A DNA stretch of 64,000 bases, from positions 21,796,001 to 21,860,000 of the forward strand of contig NC_091093.1 of assembly GCF_024713975.1 (NCBI RefSeq), in the 5' to 3' direction. This DNA is from Paralichthys olivaceus (Eukaryota > Chordata > Actinopteri > Pleuronectiformes > Paralichthyidae). Shown in pieces: positions 24,801-37,459 of the stretch. The position numbers and the translations under genes were made by a program. Numbering within the stretch: position 1 is the stretch's first letter; each line of letters opens with the position of its first letter. The notes beneath the pieces were generated by a model. That model made no database searches, was not told where the DNA came from, and saw nothing but the letters and a program-made list of their open reading frames with translations.

Positions 24801-26380
24801 TTTTATTTTAACTATTCTTATGTTCTCCCTTTAACAACTTGGCTTTCAACGTTGAAAAAAACCTAATCCAGGTCCTTCAGTCTGTCTGGAAGCATCAGAA
24901 ACCTGAAATATGTTTCTGTGGATTTAACCATATTTATGACCCTCAGAAGGGTGAGATTAAACAGAGGCGTAGTGCATCATACTTTCAGTAAAGTTGTATC
25001 CCTACAGAGACGTTACGAGGAATAACAGGATGCACCAGGTGCTCTTATATGTCTGGCTTAGAGTCAAGATACTAATCTTAGTTAAGATGTCAGGAAGTAA
25101 GTCTGTGTGTTACGAGTTAGATAGGTACTGACCTGTCTCCACATTGACAGCACTTCCTCTTTCAACAACTGGCGTTTCTCTCCTCCTTCGCTCAGTGCCT
25201 CTCTCTCGTCTGTCATCTCTCCACCCTCGTATTTTCTGACTGTCTTCCAGTCGGTAGCAAATGTGGGTTTTTCATGTCTTTTATACACTTGTGTGAGTCA
25301 TGCAAAATCCCCTTCTAACTGTATGACTATTAAAGAGTGAACGGATAATCACGGAACCAATTTGAAGAACAAAGCCATTTGTCTTCTCTGTAAATGCCGC
25401 CTACAGAAGACAAAGTTTAATGGTTTCTTGGATTTACATGGTATTTACAGTTATGCAATGACAGCAACAGAAGTTTACGCAAAGAAATTGGCAGATTGAC
25501 ATGATGAATTTACTCTTTATTACTTGTTACAGATTTGACAGGAAAATAAATGAAGTTCCAAACATGGCTGTGTTTGAGCAACATGTGTAAAGATTCAGTC
25601 TCATTGAAGCGCATGAGATGGTAAGAGAGTTTTAATCAGACTATTAATAATTTATGCAAAACAGACAAAGGACAGAGCCATTATAGTAGCATGTTGAATT
25701 CATTTGATAATGATACCTAAATTGATGTATATGAGAGTAGAAAACAACCTGTTTCAGTATCAAACACTTAAAACATTTTCTACAGTGTTTCCTTTCCTCA
25801 CATTTTTACTCTAAAGAGAGTGGATGAATAAATAAAGAAGACTCTTAAAACTTTCACAGTTGGTGATTCCTCACTTTTCCTTTAGATATAAGAAATTAAG
25901 TTTGGTCCCAAATTCATACTACATTGCTTATTCCAAGGTTGGTACTTCTACTGTTTAACAGTATAACACAACACATATAAAAAGTGATTCTTTACCAATA
26001 TTTAATACTTTCTCTAAGGACGTGTTTCATCTCATAGATTTTATTTTTCCCCTCCAGTCCTTTTGGGTATTTCACCATGAGAGAACAGTATCCATCAACA
26101 GATCCCTCCAATATCGACCATATTAAATCTGCATCATGTCTGGTTTATGGAAACTTCACTTATTCACTTATGCTACAAATCATATACTAAAAACCAGCTT
26201 AACATATGTGTGTGGCTTGTATTAGAAATTTGCTGTCAGTATCTATAGCCATGCTAGCAGCTCTATGATGTAGCTAAATAATGCTAATATCAGCATGTTA
26301 ACATGCTGCATAATAGCAGCTGTCTGAGGCAGCTGAATAATACCAGTCTGCTAAAACACTGGGCATGCTAGCAGCTCTTA
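21850..26380. other. Gene-free AT-rich interval
   Basis: No open frame here (for example 23382-23660 or 25082-25288) shows a recognisable family or paired splice signals. The stretch lies upstream of ephrin-B2, where distant enhancers of a developmental gene would be expected. Nothing in the sequence alone lets me mark one. Confidence 0.5.
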
Positions 26381-26387
26381 AAGGCAG

Positions 26388-26744
26388 TTAAAGGTACAGT
26401 GTATAGAATTTAGCAACATCTAGTGGTGAAGTTGCATGTTGAGGCTGAATAGCCCTCAGCTCCCCCTCCAAACATGAAGGAGAACCTGCGGTAGCCTTCA
26501 GTTGTCGTAAAAACTCAAACGTTTGTCCAGTTTGGGCTACTGTAAAAAAAAAAACATGGCTGCCTCCGTAGAGGGGACCCGCTTCTGATGTAAATACCAA
26601 GAATTTAAATAAATAGGGCCCATTCTACAACAATTCATACAGTTTAGATGATTACACACTAGTGAAAGCATCACTAGGATTATTTTACGTCAAATGTCTG
26701 CCAATATAACCCTTTCACCTAAATCATACACACTGGACTTTTAA
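26388..26744 (+). mobile_element. MITE-like DNA transposon remnant, copy 1 (full-length)
   Basis: The left end reads TTAAAGGTACAGTGTATAGAATTTAG. The right end, reverse complemented, reads TTAAAAGTCCAGTGTGTATGATTTAG, so the element has terminal inverted repeats of at least 24 bp with a few mismatches. It is about 357 bp with no coding capacity, fitting a non-autonomous DNA transposon. TTAA at both ends may be the target duplication, but that is not certain. Related copies lie at 39160-39453 and 56573-56735. Confidence 0.75.
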
Positions 26745-26764
26745 ATAATGCCAATTTAAGTGTG

Positions 26765-26945
26765 TTAACAAACTGCCCATACTAGCTATATTTATATAGC
26801 ACTTTTCTAGTTTATGACCACTCAAAGCGCTGTACAGAACAGTTTTATACCCACTCATTCACACACACATTCATACACATCTCTGTGTGTGAGAAGGGGT
26901 CATTTTAGCGCCAGCATGCAGATGTGGAATCCTGGGATCGAACCG
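26765..26945 (+). repeat. Teleost interspersed repeat fragment
   Basis: Contains TATATTTATATAGCACTTTTCTAG, CCACTCAAAGCGCTGTACAG and a CACACACATTCATACA block ending near GGGATCGAACC. This reads like a common fish repeat. The TGGGATCGAACC end hints at a tRNA-derived part. The family is not named with confidence. Confidence 0.5.
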
Positions 26946-26999
26946 CTGGCCATGTTAGCAGCTCTCTAAGGGCGTTACATACTGCTAATATCAGCCTGA

Positions 27000-27235
27000 T
27001 AATTATCAGGTAGTCTGCAATGTTTACCATGTTCACAATGGTAGTTGAATATACTTAGCAGGCTAACATTTAGCACTTAACAAACACTGTATCTAAGGGG
27101 TTATGTTATATTAACAGGTATTTTGCCCTTAAACAAAGTATTGGACAATTACATTTTTGCACAGAAATGAACCAAACTTTATGGCAATCTTTCCTATGGT
27201 CGTTAAAGTACATGAATAAAAATGACAAATGACAA
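27000..27235 (+). repeat. Teleost interspersed repeat fragment
   Basis: A degenerate block with AAACAAAGTATTGGACAATTACA, then AAATGAACCAAACTTTATGGCAATC. It resembles the element at 545-690 and at 61215-61470, which share the 'ATGGCAATCC' type of block. It is preceded by a GCTAACATT/GTTAGCA-rich stretch. Confidence 0.45.
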
Positions 27236-28017
27236 CTTTCTGCAGGCGTCAGAGGAAAATTCATTATTGTCAGTGAATATGAACATATTTCAGATTAAGA
27301 CTTTTAAAACTTTTAATATATGTTTTGCATGTAATGTTTTACACAAATATTAAACAACCATTTCTTATCACGCCACATGTACAGTGTCTGACATTATGAC
27401 TGTGCAGGCTCATGAAATGAATTGGATTTTGCCAGTTATGGGAGTGTCCTAATGGGGGATTTTCAAAGACACTGTGATCCTACAAACTATCCTCATCAAC
27501 ATCTCTTGTGTTGCCCAGTAACCAAGTCATACTGGTCTGTTTCTGAGAAGCCGAGGTGCCTCCCCGTCCTTTCTCACTACCTATCCCCTTCCCCCACTTG
27601 TCTCCAGCACTGTGAGCAGCACTGCAGGAATTTGCTGGCTGCACTTCACGCACTTTGTTGCATCTTACTCGCTGGACCTGGTCATATACGTTGCAATCCC
27701 GTGTGAGTGCTGAAGAGGAAACACTTTAGAAAAGACAGCATATGAGGAGGTGGGGGAAGAAACACAACGGTGTAAGGGACCCCCCCCCTCTTCACATGCT
27801 GGAAATTCACAATGTGTAATATGCCAGCTGAGGATGGTTCACATGTGATTCTCTCCTTTTCTGTCTCTTCTGCTTATACATTACAAATTTAGGGAGGATG
27901 AGCTTTTAGAAGTTTCCCTACTGATAACAAGACCTCTTATTAGTTAATAGGGGTTTTTAGGTAGTTTTTCTTTACTCTTATTGATAGACAGATTATAAAG
28001 GATGTTGAACCTTGTTA

Positions 28018-28910
28018 AACAGATAGTTCACCCCAAATTGAAAATTCACTCATTATCTACTCACCACTATGTGGATGGAGAGGTGGGTGAAGTGTTTGAG
28101 TACACGGAACACTTTTGGAGTGTCAGAGGTAAACAGCGTTGCAGCCAAATCCAATACAATTGCAGTAAATGGCAACCACTTCTTCAAATGTAAAAAACAA
28201 GAACTGTGATGTCATCCAAGTATCTGTAAGCCCCCACATTCAAATTCAACTCGAAACAAGGTAATTTACACCATGCTTTAGGCCAGTGGTCACCAACCTT
28301 TTAAAGCACAAGATCACTTTTAAATTCAAAACGTGAGCCGAGATCTACCACCACGATGTCTTGCAAAAAACCCACATAGGAAGGTCATATTTATTATTTT
28401 AGTATGAATTCATGCACCTTCAGCTCCTGCAAATATTTCACAATAAAAACTTTTTAAAGAGAAGAATGGATTTGGTCGACAGAAACACTGGAGTGCTTTT
28501 CTTTTGTGTTTGTGACATAAATTCAACAGATAAACATTCAAACTCAGGTGAAAGATCATTTTATTCTGCAGTGAAACACAAAGTTGATCTGTCTATGTCA
28601 CAAACGTATTCACAAAACTTCTTGAACCCGTTGTAAATTACACCGTTTCTAATTTGAATGTCAGGGCTTATGGACATTTGATTGACACCACGGGAGCAGT
28701 ATGGAGGCAATTTATGTTTTTGTCTTTGTTTCTTTTTACGTTTGAAGAAGTGGTCACCATTCTCTTCAATTGTATTGGATCTGGCTGTAATGCTGTTCAC
28801 CCCTGGACTCCAAAAGTATTTTGTGGACTCAAACACTTCACCCACCCCTTCATCGATATAGAGGTGAGTAGATAATGCATTTTCCTTCTTGGGTGAACAA
28901 CCCCTTTAAG
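28018..28910. mobile_element. DNA transposon remnant with long inverted repeats
   Basis: The first about 180 bp (28018-28200) and the last about 172 bp (28738-28910) are imperfect inverted repeats. Both read from the outside as GTTCACCC..., then CATTATCTACTCACC, GGTGGGTGAAGTGTTTGAGT, ACTTTTGGAGT, AATCCAATACAATTG and CCACTTCTTCAAA. The GTTCACCC-plus-ATTATCTACTCACC terminus is typical of fish MITEs. The 540-bp centre contains a second repeat end, CCAGTGGTCACCAACCTTT at about 28285, which looks like a nested hAT-type terminus. No transposase is visible. Confidence 0.7.
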
Positions 28911-31900
28911 CCCTATGAGACAAATTGTGATTGTCATGAAAATGGGCTACACAAATACAATTAGATTGATTGATTGATGTGAAATTTAAATGTCTGACCT
29001 TCACTTGAAAGAGGAACTAATATTTAGGCGTTAAGGGTGAAGCATATTTTAATCTTCGTAGAGGGAAGTCAAATTTCTTCAAAGACAGAGCTCATCACTA
29101 CCATCACCTTCACTCACAACCTCACCTACTTTCTATTCTTTTCTGAGCTACAACATAGGAAACCAGAAACGAAAACCAGCGAGAAAGTTTGTTCATTAAA
29201 GCAGACGGATTTGGCTTGATGAAAGCAGCAAGAAAAACAACTTTCTTTTTCTGTCTGCTTCTTCAGCACAGATCTCCGTTTCAGTGTTTCCACGTGGGCA
29301 ACCCGAGGGCCTGTCTTCATCGTGCTTTCCTGTCATGTGTGGGATATGCATGAGAGGCCAGACAGACTTACAGCTGATATGATCTGAACATTTCCAGCTC
29401 TCAATGCCGTCATCTTGCCACAGTCTGTCTGTCATCAAAGTGTGACATATGTGATACCACGGGGAAAATTTCAGACGTGACACAGTCTGAGGTTGTTTTA
29501 TTTTGGCAGATAAATTATTTTAATATCCTTAAAACATCTGTTTTAAACCAAAAAAAACGCTATCAGTTTTCTGCACATTAAACAACTAATACCTTGGTAA
29601 ACACTATGGTTAACAAAGAACAGAGAAGAGCTGTGTTCGGTTTCCCCCCGATCAAAAACCCAGCGTCTAAACTTAGCATCTTAAAGGAAGTGTGGGCGCA
29701 GAAGTGGAAATTACGACAATGGTTAAGATTCAATTCCACAAAGCGACTTTAAATACATACACACTTCTCAGATTTCTGTTTATTGAAAGCATTGGCTGGT
29801 TTCATAAGAATGTTCTATCTACTCATCATACCTTTAACATGAAATACAGTTTGCACAACAAAACACTTCTTTTTCTTTATTGAATTGTTAGGTTGTTTGC
29901 TTTTGTTTGAAGATTTGTCAATAACTCCCATATTGATTATACATTTCATGGTAAACTGGATTTATTGTCTCCAAACGAAAACTAAAGAAAAGTCTTTTGT
30001 CTTTTTGTCCAACAAATGATGTGAAACATTAAAAACCATTATTCACTCTCCCCTTTTTCCATAATTTCAGGTTTGTCTTTTGAGCACCCCTTGTCCTAAA
30101 TGCAGCTCTATTCAATTTGATTTAAAGAATATTGTAGCATTAACATCAAGAAGTAGAATTCTTAAGTAGAAATTACAAACTCCTCCTAAGTCATTCCTCT
30201 GGTATCAGGAATCTTAAAACTCAAGTTTTAGTCCAAATATACAATAAACACAATAATTTTACAATATTTAAAGACTTGTGTCAAGGGATTAATCTCATTA
30301 CATGAATATAAAAATCAATAAGAAAGAAAGTAAGAAATAATTTTGTGTTGATTTTCAACAGTACAATCATAAATGTGCTTATTTTATATGACTTATATCA
30401 CTTCATGACAACTGGAAATGTCTTTTATCAAAAGAAGTATATGAATTCATGTGAAACTTGTAAATAACATGAATCATGTTCAGTATTCATGAAATATGTA
30501 TTCAAACATTCATGTAACATTTACGTGGCTTATGTTTTAGAATTATGATGAGGGTGTGTCCCTTAAGCTTCATTAAAATGAGTCGTCATGACCTCATTTC
30601 AACTGCTTCTGATTATGTGACCTTACGTGACCTCCACACTGCATCTTTAAAAGTTCATATTCATAAGAAATAAATGTTTGGGATCCTCACATCAATGTGG
30701 AATTAGTTTTTGTTAATGATTAAAACAAAATAAACAAATATCACAGAAAATGTGGTGTAGGAACCTGAGCATGTGAATAAACCCTTAATTCAGACAGTCT
30801 GACATCTCCCACAGACAAGGACAGAGACAAGCAATCATTTAAAAATGTAACTGCTCTCTATTTAAACGTTTCACAATGAATTGCTTATCAACCCTCATTA
30901 AGTTCTAAGAAATTGAAAATGTCTCCACTTCCATTCCAGGAAAAATATTTCACCACTTTGTAAGTAATAATATTAAGTCTCAGAGGTTGAACTATCTGTG
31001 AAATGGATACAAATAAACTGCAGTTATATTTTTGTAAACAGATTACGTAATTCTTGGAAAAGGATACAATAAACTGTATAGATTTATTATATATAGAAAA
31101 TATGAATATAAAATAGAAATGTGATTATAAAAATCTACATATTTTTATAATAATCTATTAATATTCTGTTTGTATGTGTTTGAATTAGAAACATATTCTT
31201 TATAACAAACAGCTTAAAGGTTCTCAGTATACAAATATATGAATGACACAAGAACTAATCAAATGTCCTCATTGTTATCAGAGTCAGTCCGCTCACATTT
31301 AAACTGTAGCTGATTAGAAAAAAAGCATTTCAGCCCTAAAAAAGCATAAAGACAGAAATGACCCATCACATCACTTCCTCTCAACAAATGAGCAGCACTG
31401 TCATCTAGTGGTGAAGATCAACAAATGCATCATCAGTATAAAATCATCACACAGGGCTTGACTTTACATCACATCAGAGCAGACATTCAAAACAAAAACA
31501 CATTGTCAAAGTGTGGGGACATCTTTATTTTTCTTATTGTCAATAAATTCCATATCCACAAAATGTGGGCCTAAAAATATATCTATACAACTTTGAGTAA
31601 CCGATACTAAAAACTCCCAGCTGTTTTAGAAGTTGTTCCTTTTTTTAAGCTTAAGTTAGATTTTTCTTTTTTGGGTATTGAATTATCTATACTGCTAATA
31701 TTTGAGGGTTAAACATACAGACTTCAATGGTTTAAGTGGCAGCTGTCAATAAAGCAATCAGGTGTCTAGAATAGTGTCCACACAACCCAATAGAACATTT
31801 ATATCCAAACACCATACATGTGAAAGCAGAAAGTTGGGTGGAATCATCCAACTTCCATTTTCAGGAAAGTGTTTTGGTGCCCGCAGAATCTTTATCGACC

Positions 31901-32870
31901 AATAAGAAAAATTGAACCTGAGATCTTGAGGCGCTGTTTGCTCTGTTACTTCTGACAAACCTGAAGGTGCCGTTTAGGTCCAGCTGGTAGAAATCACAGC
32001 TTAGGGCTCAACTGGATGCTATTGTTAAAAACACATAGTCTTAAACTGCCGTTAAAAGTAGCCTGACGAAATCGTGCCACAACCACAACATCCTGTAACA
32101 CACCAACGTAACAATACACAACAACATAGTCCTGTGGAGTTATGGCAAATGATACCTGCCCAAAAGGTATAACATAAGTTTGATTATATACAGCAATTAA
32201 ATACACCATGTTGTAATTAAGAAGAATGTTGATGTTGAAAAAAAGGGGAACATCCAGGGTTCATCTTCAACATTTTCAGAGTTTGTGGCTACTTTGTTTA
32301 TTGTATCATCCAGGACCTTTTATATTTTTCCAGTGTTAAAAACCACGTTTCTCTGATTATGCTGTCTGCCAATATTGCTAAACTAAGCTTCCCACAGACA
32401 AAGCACAGACCATTAAAAAATGTTTGTATGCTGGAAGAAACAGACGATAATGATGTATAAAGGTGTCCTGGGTTTATGATGATAATTTTAGCATTGTAAG
32501 TCTGAGGTCAACTGGGGGACATTTGTCGCATTTAAATCATTTAATTTCATTTCCCCCTTTCTCCCGTTCCTCTACATCTACAGAGCAAAATCTAAAGTAG
32601 TAGTTTTGTCCAGAGAAACAAGCAGTGGAATAACAGTAACCTGGAGAAAATGGATGTTTTACTGCATGATGTAGAGTATAATCTAACATTTTAAATAATT
32701 CAATCAATCATCAGTTTAATGTGTAACTTTGTCCTCTTTATGTGGTTAAAGTTATGTTGTTTGGATACAGGAAATAGCTTTTCATTGGCTGACAACTGAT
32801 ATGTTTGTCATATTTCCAGCTAAAAGTTCATAAGAAAACATGTGTGTTGCAATCATACACTAAAGAAAGA
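28911..32870. other. Gene-free AT-rich interval
   Basis: About 4 kb without a supported gene. A LINE-like tail (GGGCTACACAAATACAATTAGATTGATTGATTG) lies at about 28945-28980. The remainder is AT-rich with scattered ATTTA motifs. Open frames at 29037-29483 and 31758-32209 have no recognisable family. Confidence 0.5.
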
Positions 32871-32879
32871 GAAGGAGGG

Positions 32880-32968
32880 AGGGGCTGTAATGATCTAAAA
32901 GCAGCCAGCAGGCACACCTTTCTCTGTCTCCTGCTCAGTTTCTCCCACACACAAGGAAAACAACGGAG
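32880..32968 (+). other. Probable 5' non-coding exon of the GPCR gene
   Basis: Sequence ending CAACGGAG at 32968 is followed by a strong GTAAGAAG donor. The next good acceptor, CTCGTCTCCAG, precedes 34142, just 24 bp before the receptor ATG. An upstream untranslated exon is usual for this receptor family. The 5' boundary is a guess. Confidence 0.45.
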
Positions 32969-34165
32969 GTAAGAAGCAAACTCTTTAAATTTACGAGAGA
33001 CCAATTCTATAAATCCTCTTTCCTTAACTTACTGGTCTCCGCTGATTCTAGGAATCTGAATTTTAGGAGCTTTCAATCACTGAAAACCACAACTGCTATC
33101 ACTTACTTTGGCACCGGTGAAAGCTGCTACCGTGTGGAGACCAGAGGAGGCGTTTATTAAAACAGGAGTGTTATCAGCATGAATGCTGATGTCAACGCAG
33201 CAGCATACAAACAGGCTCAGTCTAGATTCACTCACTCAGGGCCCCGGGGCAGCAGTGCCTGCAAGGAAGAACATCCGATTCCTTTCTCTTCAATCATTAC
33301 TGCTAATACAAACACCTGACTGATCTGTGGGTGAGAGTGCGTTTTGACATTGAGGAGACTTGACTTCACTTTTTTAGAGCGAAAAGCGGCTCCTTGTACA
33401 TTTTCTACAGCGTGAGGGTAAGCATGTACTGGTTATGGTTAAGATAAAGTTAAGTCACCAGCAAACCAATTCAATGTCATTTTGATGTTAAAACGTATCT
33501 GTATGCAGAGATGCAGCAGAGCCACAGGTTGCATTGCTAATCTCATTTTATTGTTTACTAAAGTGGTTAACGTTCTGAGTAATTGCAACAAAACTGAGTT
33601 AATGAGGAAGTTTGTGGACCACAGACTTCATCATGTACATGGTCTGTATTGTTGTGTCTGAGTTTTAGGCAACGGACACATGGGAACTCAATATTTGAAT
33701 ATGCAGCTAGACAGGAACTCATGGAACACAAACTGTTTACATGCAACATAAATATAAAAAATATACATTCTCTGATGTAGTTGAAAGGAATGTTTGTTAC
33801 TGTAGAACAAAGATCAACCCAACCCCCTTAAAATATGTATTCTGATTCACATGTGGATCATTAACCAACATCTGCATTAACTTTCACCTGCTCAAAATTG
33901 AATGGGTTTCTCCCTGACCGACAACAGGGTCATTTGGAAAATGTGTCCAATCGTTTTTGCTCAATCCTTCTACATGACAAACAAAGGCAGATTAAAAAAA
34001 CATAACCTCCTCATGCAGGTTGCACATCTTCATAAATGCTAAGCGGTTTTTACTCCTTAATGTTTTATATTTTTTGTGAAATTTTAAAAGAAAAAAAAAA
34101 GCCATTAAATATATGCATCCTGTGTTTTGCCTCGTCTCCAGGTTCACATCACCTCAGTGGCTAAC

Positions 34166-35698
34166 ATGAACGGGACACAGTTTCCTGTCAGTGCGGTGAA
34201 CCAGCCTCTGAGCAGCCACAACATCTCCAGCAGCCTTTGGCAAGCAAAGGGCATCAAGGGAGTCCAGATCGCAGCGACACTGCTCATCTTTCTGGTGAGA
34301 AATTCTTGGTGGCTCCAATAAATATCGGTCAATATATTTACTTTAAACTTCATGGGTTTTGGGGTTTTTTAAAAAGGTACTCAGATAAATTCTAACATTG
34401 CTCTAAACATTTTTTTTTTTAAATAGAGGACCATTTCTTGGTCAAGTCGTGTGCACTTGACCTCCTAATAAAAAGAAAAAAACATTAGTTAATGAACATT
34501 AGAGGTGCTAGATCATCAGATATTTTTGTCTTTCAACAAAGCCAGGCTAGCAATTTCCATGTTTCTAGCCTCAATGCAAAGCTAAGCTAACTCCCTTTGT
34601 AGTGCAATATCTAAAACCCACACGAGTCCTAATAACCGTCTCATCTAATTCCTTCCGAGGAAACAAATGAGCCCAGTCCTCCAAAAGTCAAACCGTTTCT
34701 TTTAAAGTCATCTGAGTCTAATCTCCCGCTGCTTCTCTGGGCTCCTCCAGGTGGGCATCATTCTGAATGGACTGGTGGTCTGGGCACTTGGACTGCAGCG
34801 CCGCCGTCACTTTACACGCAGAGGCAGTGGTGAGCAGACGCGTGCCGCCAACAGCTTCCGTGTCTATGTCCTGAACCTGGCCCTGGCTGACTTGGTGCTT
34901 CTCCTGCGGACCCCCCTCATGTTGGGCTACATCGCTCACAACCACAGCTGGCCGTATGGCCGTGGCTTCTGCCACCTCATCATGTTCCTTCGAGGCCTGG
35001 GGCTGTACACCTCCGCTTTCCTTCTCTGCGCTGTGGCCTTGGAGCGATGTCTGTGTCTGCTAAGGCCTGTGTGGGCTCGACTGCAACGGCCACGCTGGGC
35101 TGTTCCTCTGGCATGTGGACTCTTATGGCTGTTAGCCGCCATTATGTCTGCCCCCTACTTGCACACTGCTGTCCTGATCGAAATGGGCGGGAAATACCAG
35201 TGCAGAGAGAGTGGAAACTTTACCATGGGGCTGTTTCTCACAGAGACATTAGGAGGTTTCATCCTCCCCCTGCTGGTTTTCCTGGGAAGTAACTTGGCCG
35301 TCTTACTCACCATTCAGCGGCAAACACTGCCTCCAACACCCACCTCCCCCAGCCCTTCAACTGCACGCAAGATGACCAGGATGTACCATGTGCTTTTCTT
35401 CACCATGCTCCTCTTCCTCACCTGCTGGGTGCCCTATTTTGTTTGTCGGTTCCTGCGAGCCTTGGCCGAGGTTCGGTCTGATTGGCCCCAGCTGTATATG
35501 GGAGCATTAAAGGGCACATACATATCACTGTACCTGGTGTACATCAAGTGTGCTCTTAATCCTGTGCTCTATGTGTTTGCTGCCAGAGGCTTAGGCCGCG
35601 CTATCAAAGCTTCACTTGTCTCCACGATTGAACGACTTTTCAATGAGGACTCCTCAGAGTCTTTACGAAGGAAGTCAATGAAGACCTCAAACATGTAA
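34166..35698 (+). CDS. ptgdr2: Class A GPCR, prostaglandin D2 receptor 2-like
   Basis: Seven-transmembrane chemoattractant-type receptor of 358 residues from two coding exons, 34166-34294 and 34751-35698 (phase 0 junction in TM1: ...LLIFL|VGIILNGLVVW). Extracellular N-terminus has NGT and NIS N-glycosylation sites. Landmarks: TM2 LNLALADLVLLL, TM3 cysteine in RGFCHL, ERC at the DRY position, TM6 TCWVPYF and TM7 NPVLY. The C-terminal IERLFNEDSSES resembles the acidic tail of PTGDR2. ERCLCLLRPVW parallels DRCLQVVRPVW of PTGDR2, and linkage to mrpl16 recalls human 11q12, where both genes lie. Related leukotriene B4 or formyl-peptide-type receptors remain possible. A ligand of lipid-mediator type coupling to Gi in leukocytes is inference from the family. 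Confidence 0.62.
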
Positions 35699-37459
35699 CC
35701 GAGGGGTTAACAATGTTTGTGAGTTTGAGGTCGTTTTGTACGTTAAAAAACATAAATGCTTTCCATATTTGTAAAGTGGAAAATCTAGATGTTACTTTTA
35801 ATTTGCTGATTCCTCATTAATGCAAATAGCTCACAAATCCAAAAAAGGGAACTGAGTAAATATGAGGTAGAGATTTGAGTGACATTTTCAGGCAATGCTT
35901 TTCCAGATCAGTGTGAAAGACCCAATAGAAAGAAAATAGGTGGATCTTGTGACCTATATGTAGGAGACATTATCCTGCTGCACTGATTTGACTGTAATTT
36001 GAAGTGATTCCAGCTGAATCATAGTTTGACTATTCCCTCTTATTTCATTCCACCATGTAAGAAACACTTTCTGACAGGAGATTAGCATAATGAAAGTTAG
36101 ATTTAAATACGCAGAGTGATGTTGGCAGAAATCATAATTTTTGGGAAACACAGCTCAGCTCTCATGATTAGCCAGACAGACGATGCCTGAATAAGAAAAC
36201 AACGAACAGTGAAGTGCAGAAGGACAAATAGACATCTCAGTGAAAAGGCACAGGTTTCCTTTACTGTAGAACAAGAAGATGGTCAGTAAAACCAGATGAC
36301 TGGAGACTCTAAAAATGCCTCTTTTGTTGTGACATGCTGAAGGCAGGGTCATACCTGGAATCAAAATGAATTCATGAACCATCTTGTATGTTGGTTTGTG
36401 CGCAGGAAACACCTTCTTAGACATGAAGCCCGAAGCTCAAAGTAGGATCATTAGAGATTTCGGGCTCCATAGTAATGGGTGCTTACAACACAACACTCTA
36501 TCATCCAGGTCCCGCTGATACATGCAGACGACAGCTCATGAGTCAGTCTCAGCTGTCAATCATGACATTTCACCACTAATTTCATAGCATACAATAACAA
36601 ATGAAAACTACCCACACAGACAGAAAGTATGTACTTTGAATCTGGAGTTTGGTACATGTCCCATCCACTGACATAGACGTAGGAGGGTGACCAATAACGT
36701 AGCCAGTCACCAAGCAGCAGTAAAGGCAATTTGGCATCACCTCTGTGGAACCGTTATGACGTTACTACTACCTGTTGCAACCATTTCCTACTGAATGACC
36801 CACTGAATGTACGTCTGAGGACGAAGCAAAACAAGCTTGACAGGAAGTTGCAGGATTTTCTGTGACATTGTGAATGTACTACATCAATGACTGGACCTTA
36901 TTTGTGCAAAAATGGCTTCAATATAAATGAATGGTAGCACTTTACATTTATTTTCTGTCTACATTAAAACATGAATAAAAAAAGTTGATTTTATTAAATT
37001 GAATAATTTTATTACATTTGATCGTACAAGCACTTGTAGGTTTGTTTGTTTAAACTTTTCTTCAGGATGCTGAATATGAAGTTGGATATCTGAACGGTCT
37101 TTCCACCACAAACAAATGCATCATTATTGTAAATGAAAACATTTACAACAAATACAACATTTAACTGAATGCTGAAGAGAAAGCACAAAACCTGAGATGA
37201 GAAGCAGAGTGTGGCTGCCACCTCAATGCATTTCAAATGGTGAAGAGGCACTTCACTCATTTTTACTTCTTTAATTTTTCTTTCCTTTTCCTCAAGCTTT
37301 AACAAAATCATCTGGTTTACACAACTAGTGTCAAAAAAGTGGAAATGAGTTGCATTGAGACCAAGTTATAGTGTGTTCCAATAGCGTGTGTATACAATAG
37401 TTAGACCTGTAAACTTTGTTCAAACCATTGTTTTCAGACAGGTGTTATGAAAGACTTGG
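35699..37459. other. Convergent 3' interval between GPCR gene and cenpq
   Basis: The plus-strand receptor and minus-strand cenpq end towards each other here, so both 3' UTRs must lie in this 1.8 kb. It holds a family A repeat copy (36500-36745) and otherwise AT-rich DNA. I see no additional gene. Confidence 0.5.
36500..36745 (-). repeat. Interspersed repeat family A, copy 3
   Basis: Read on the minus strand it contains TTGGTGACTGGCT, GTGGATGGGACATGTACCAAACT and GTCATGATTGACAGCTGAGACTGA. These are the same blocks in the same order as copies 1 and 2. It lacks the CAAGATGGCA half, so it is truncated. Confidence 0.6.

Noticed and set aside
27422-27706. 94-codon plus-strand frame
   Set aside because: No family match, no splice partners and a poor start context in a repeat-rich interval.
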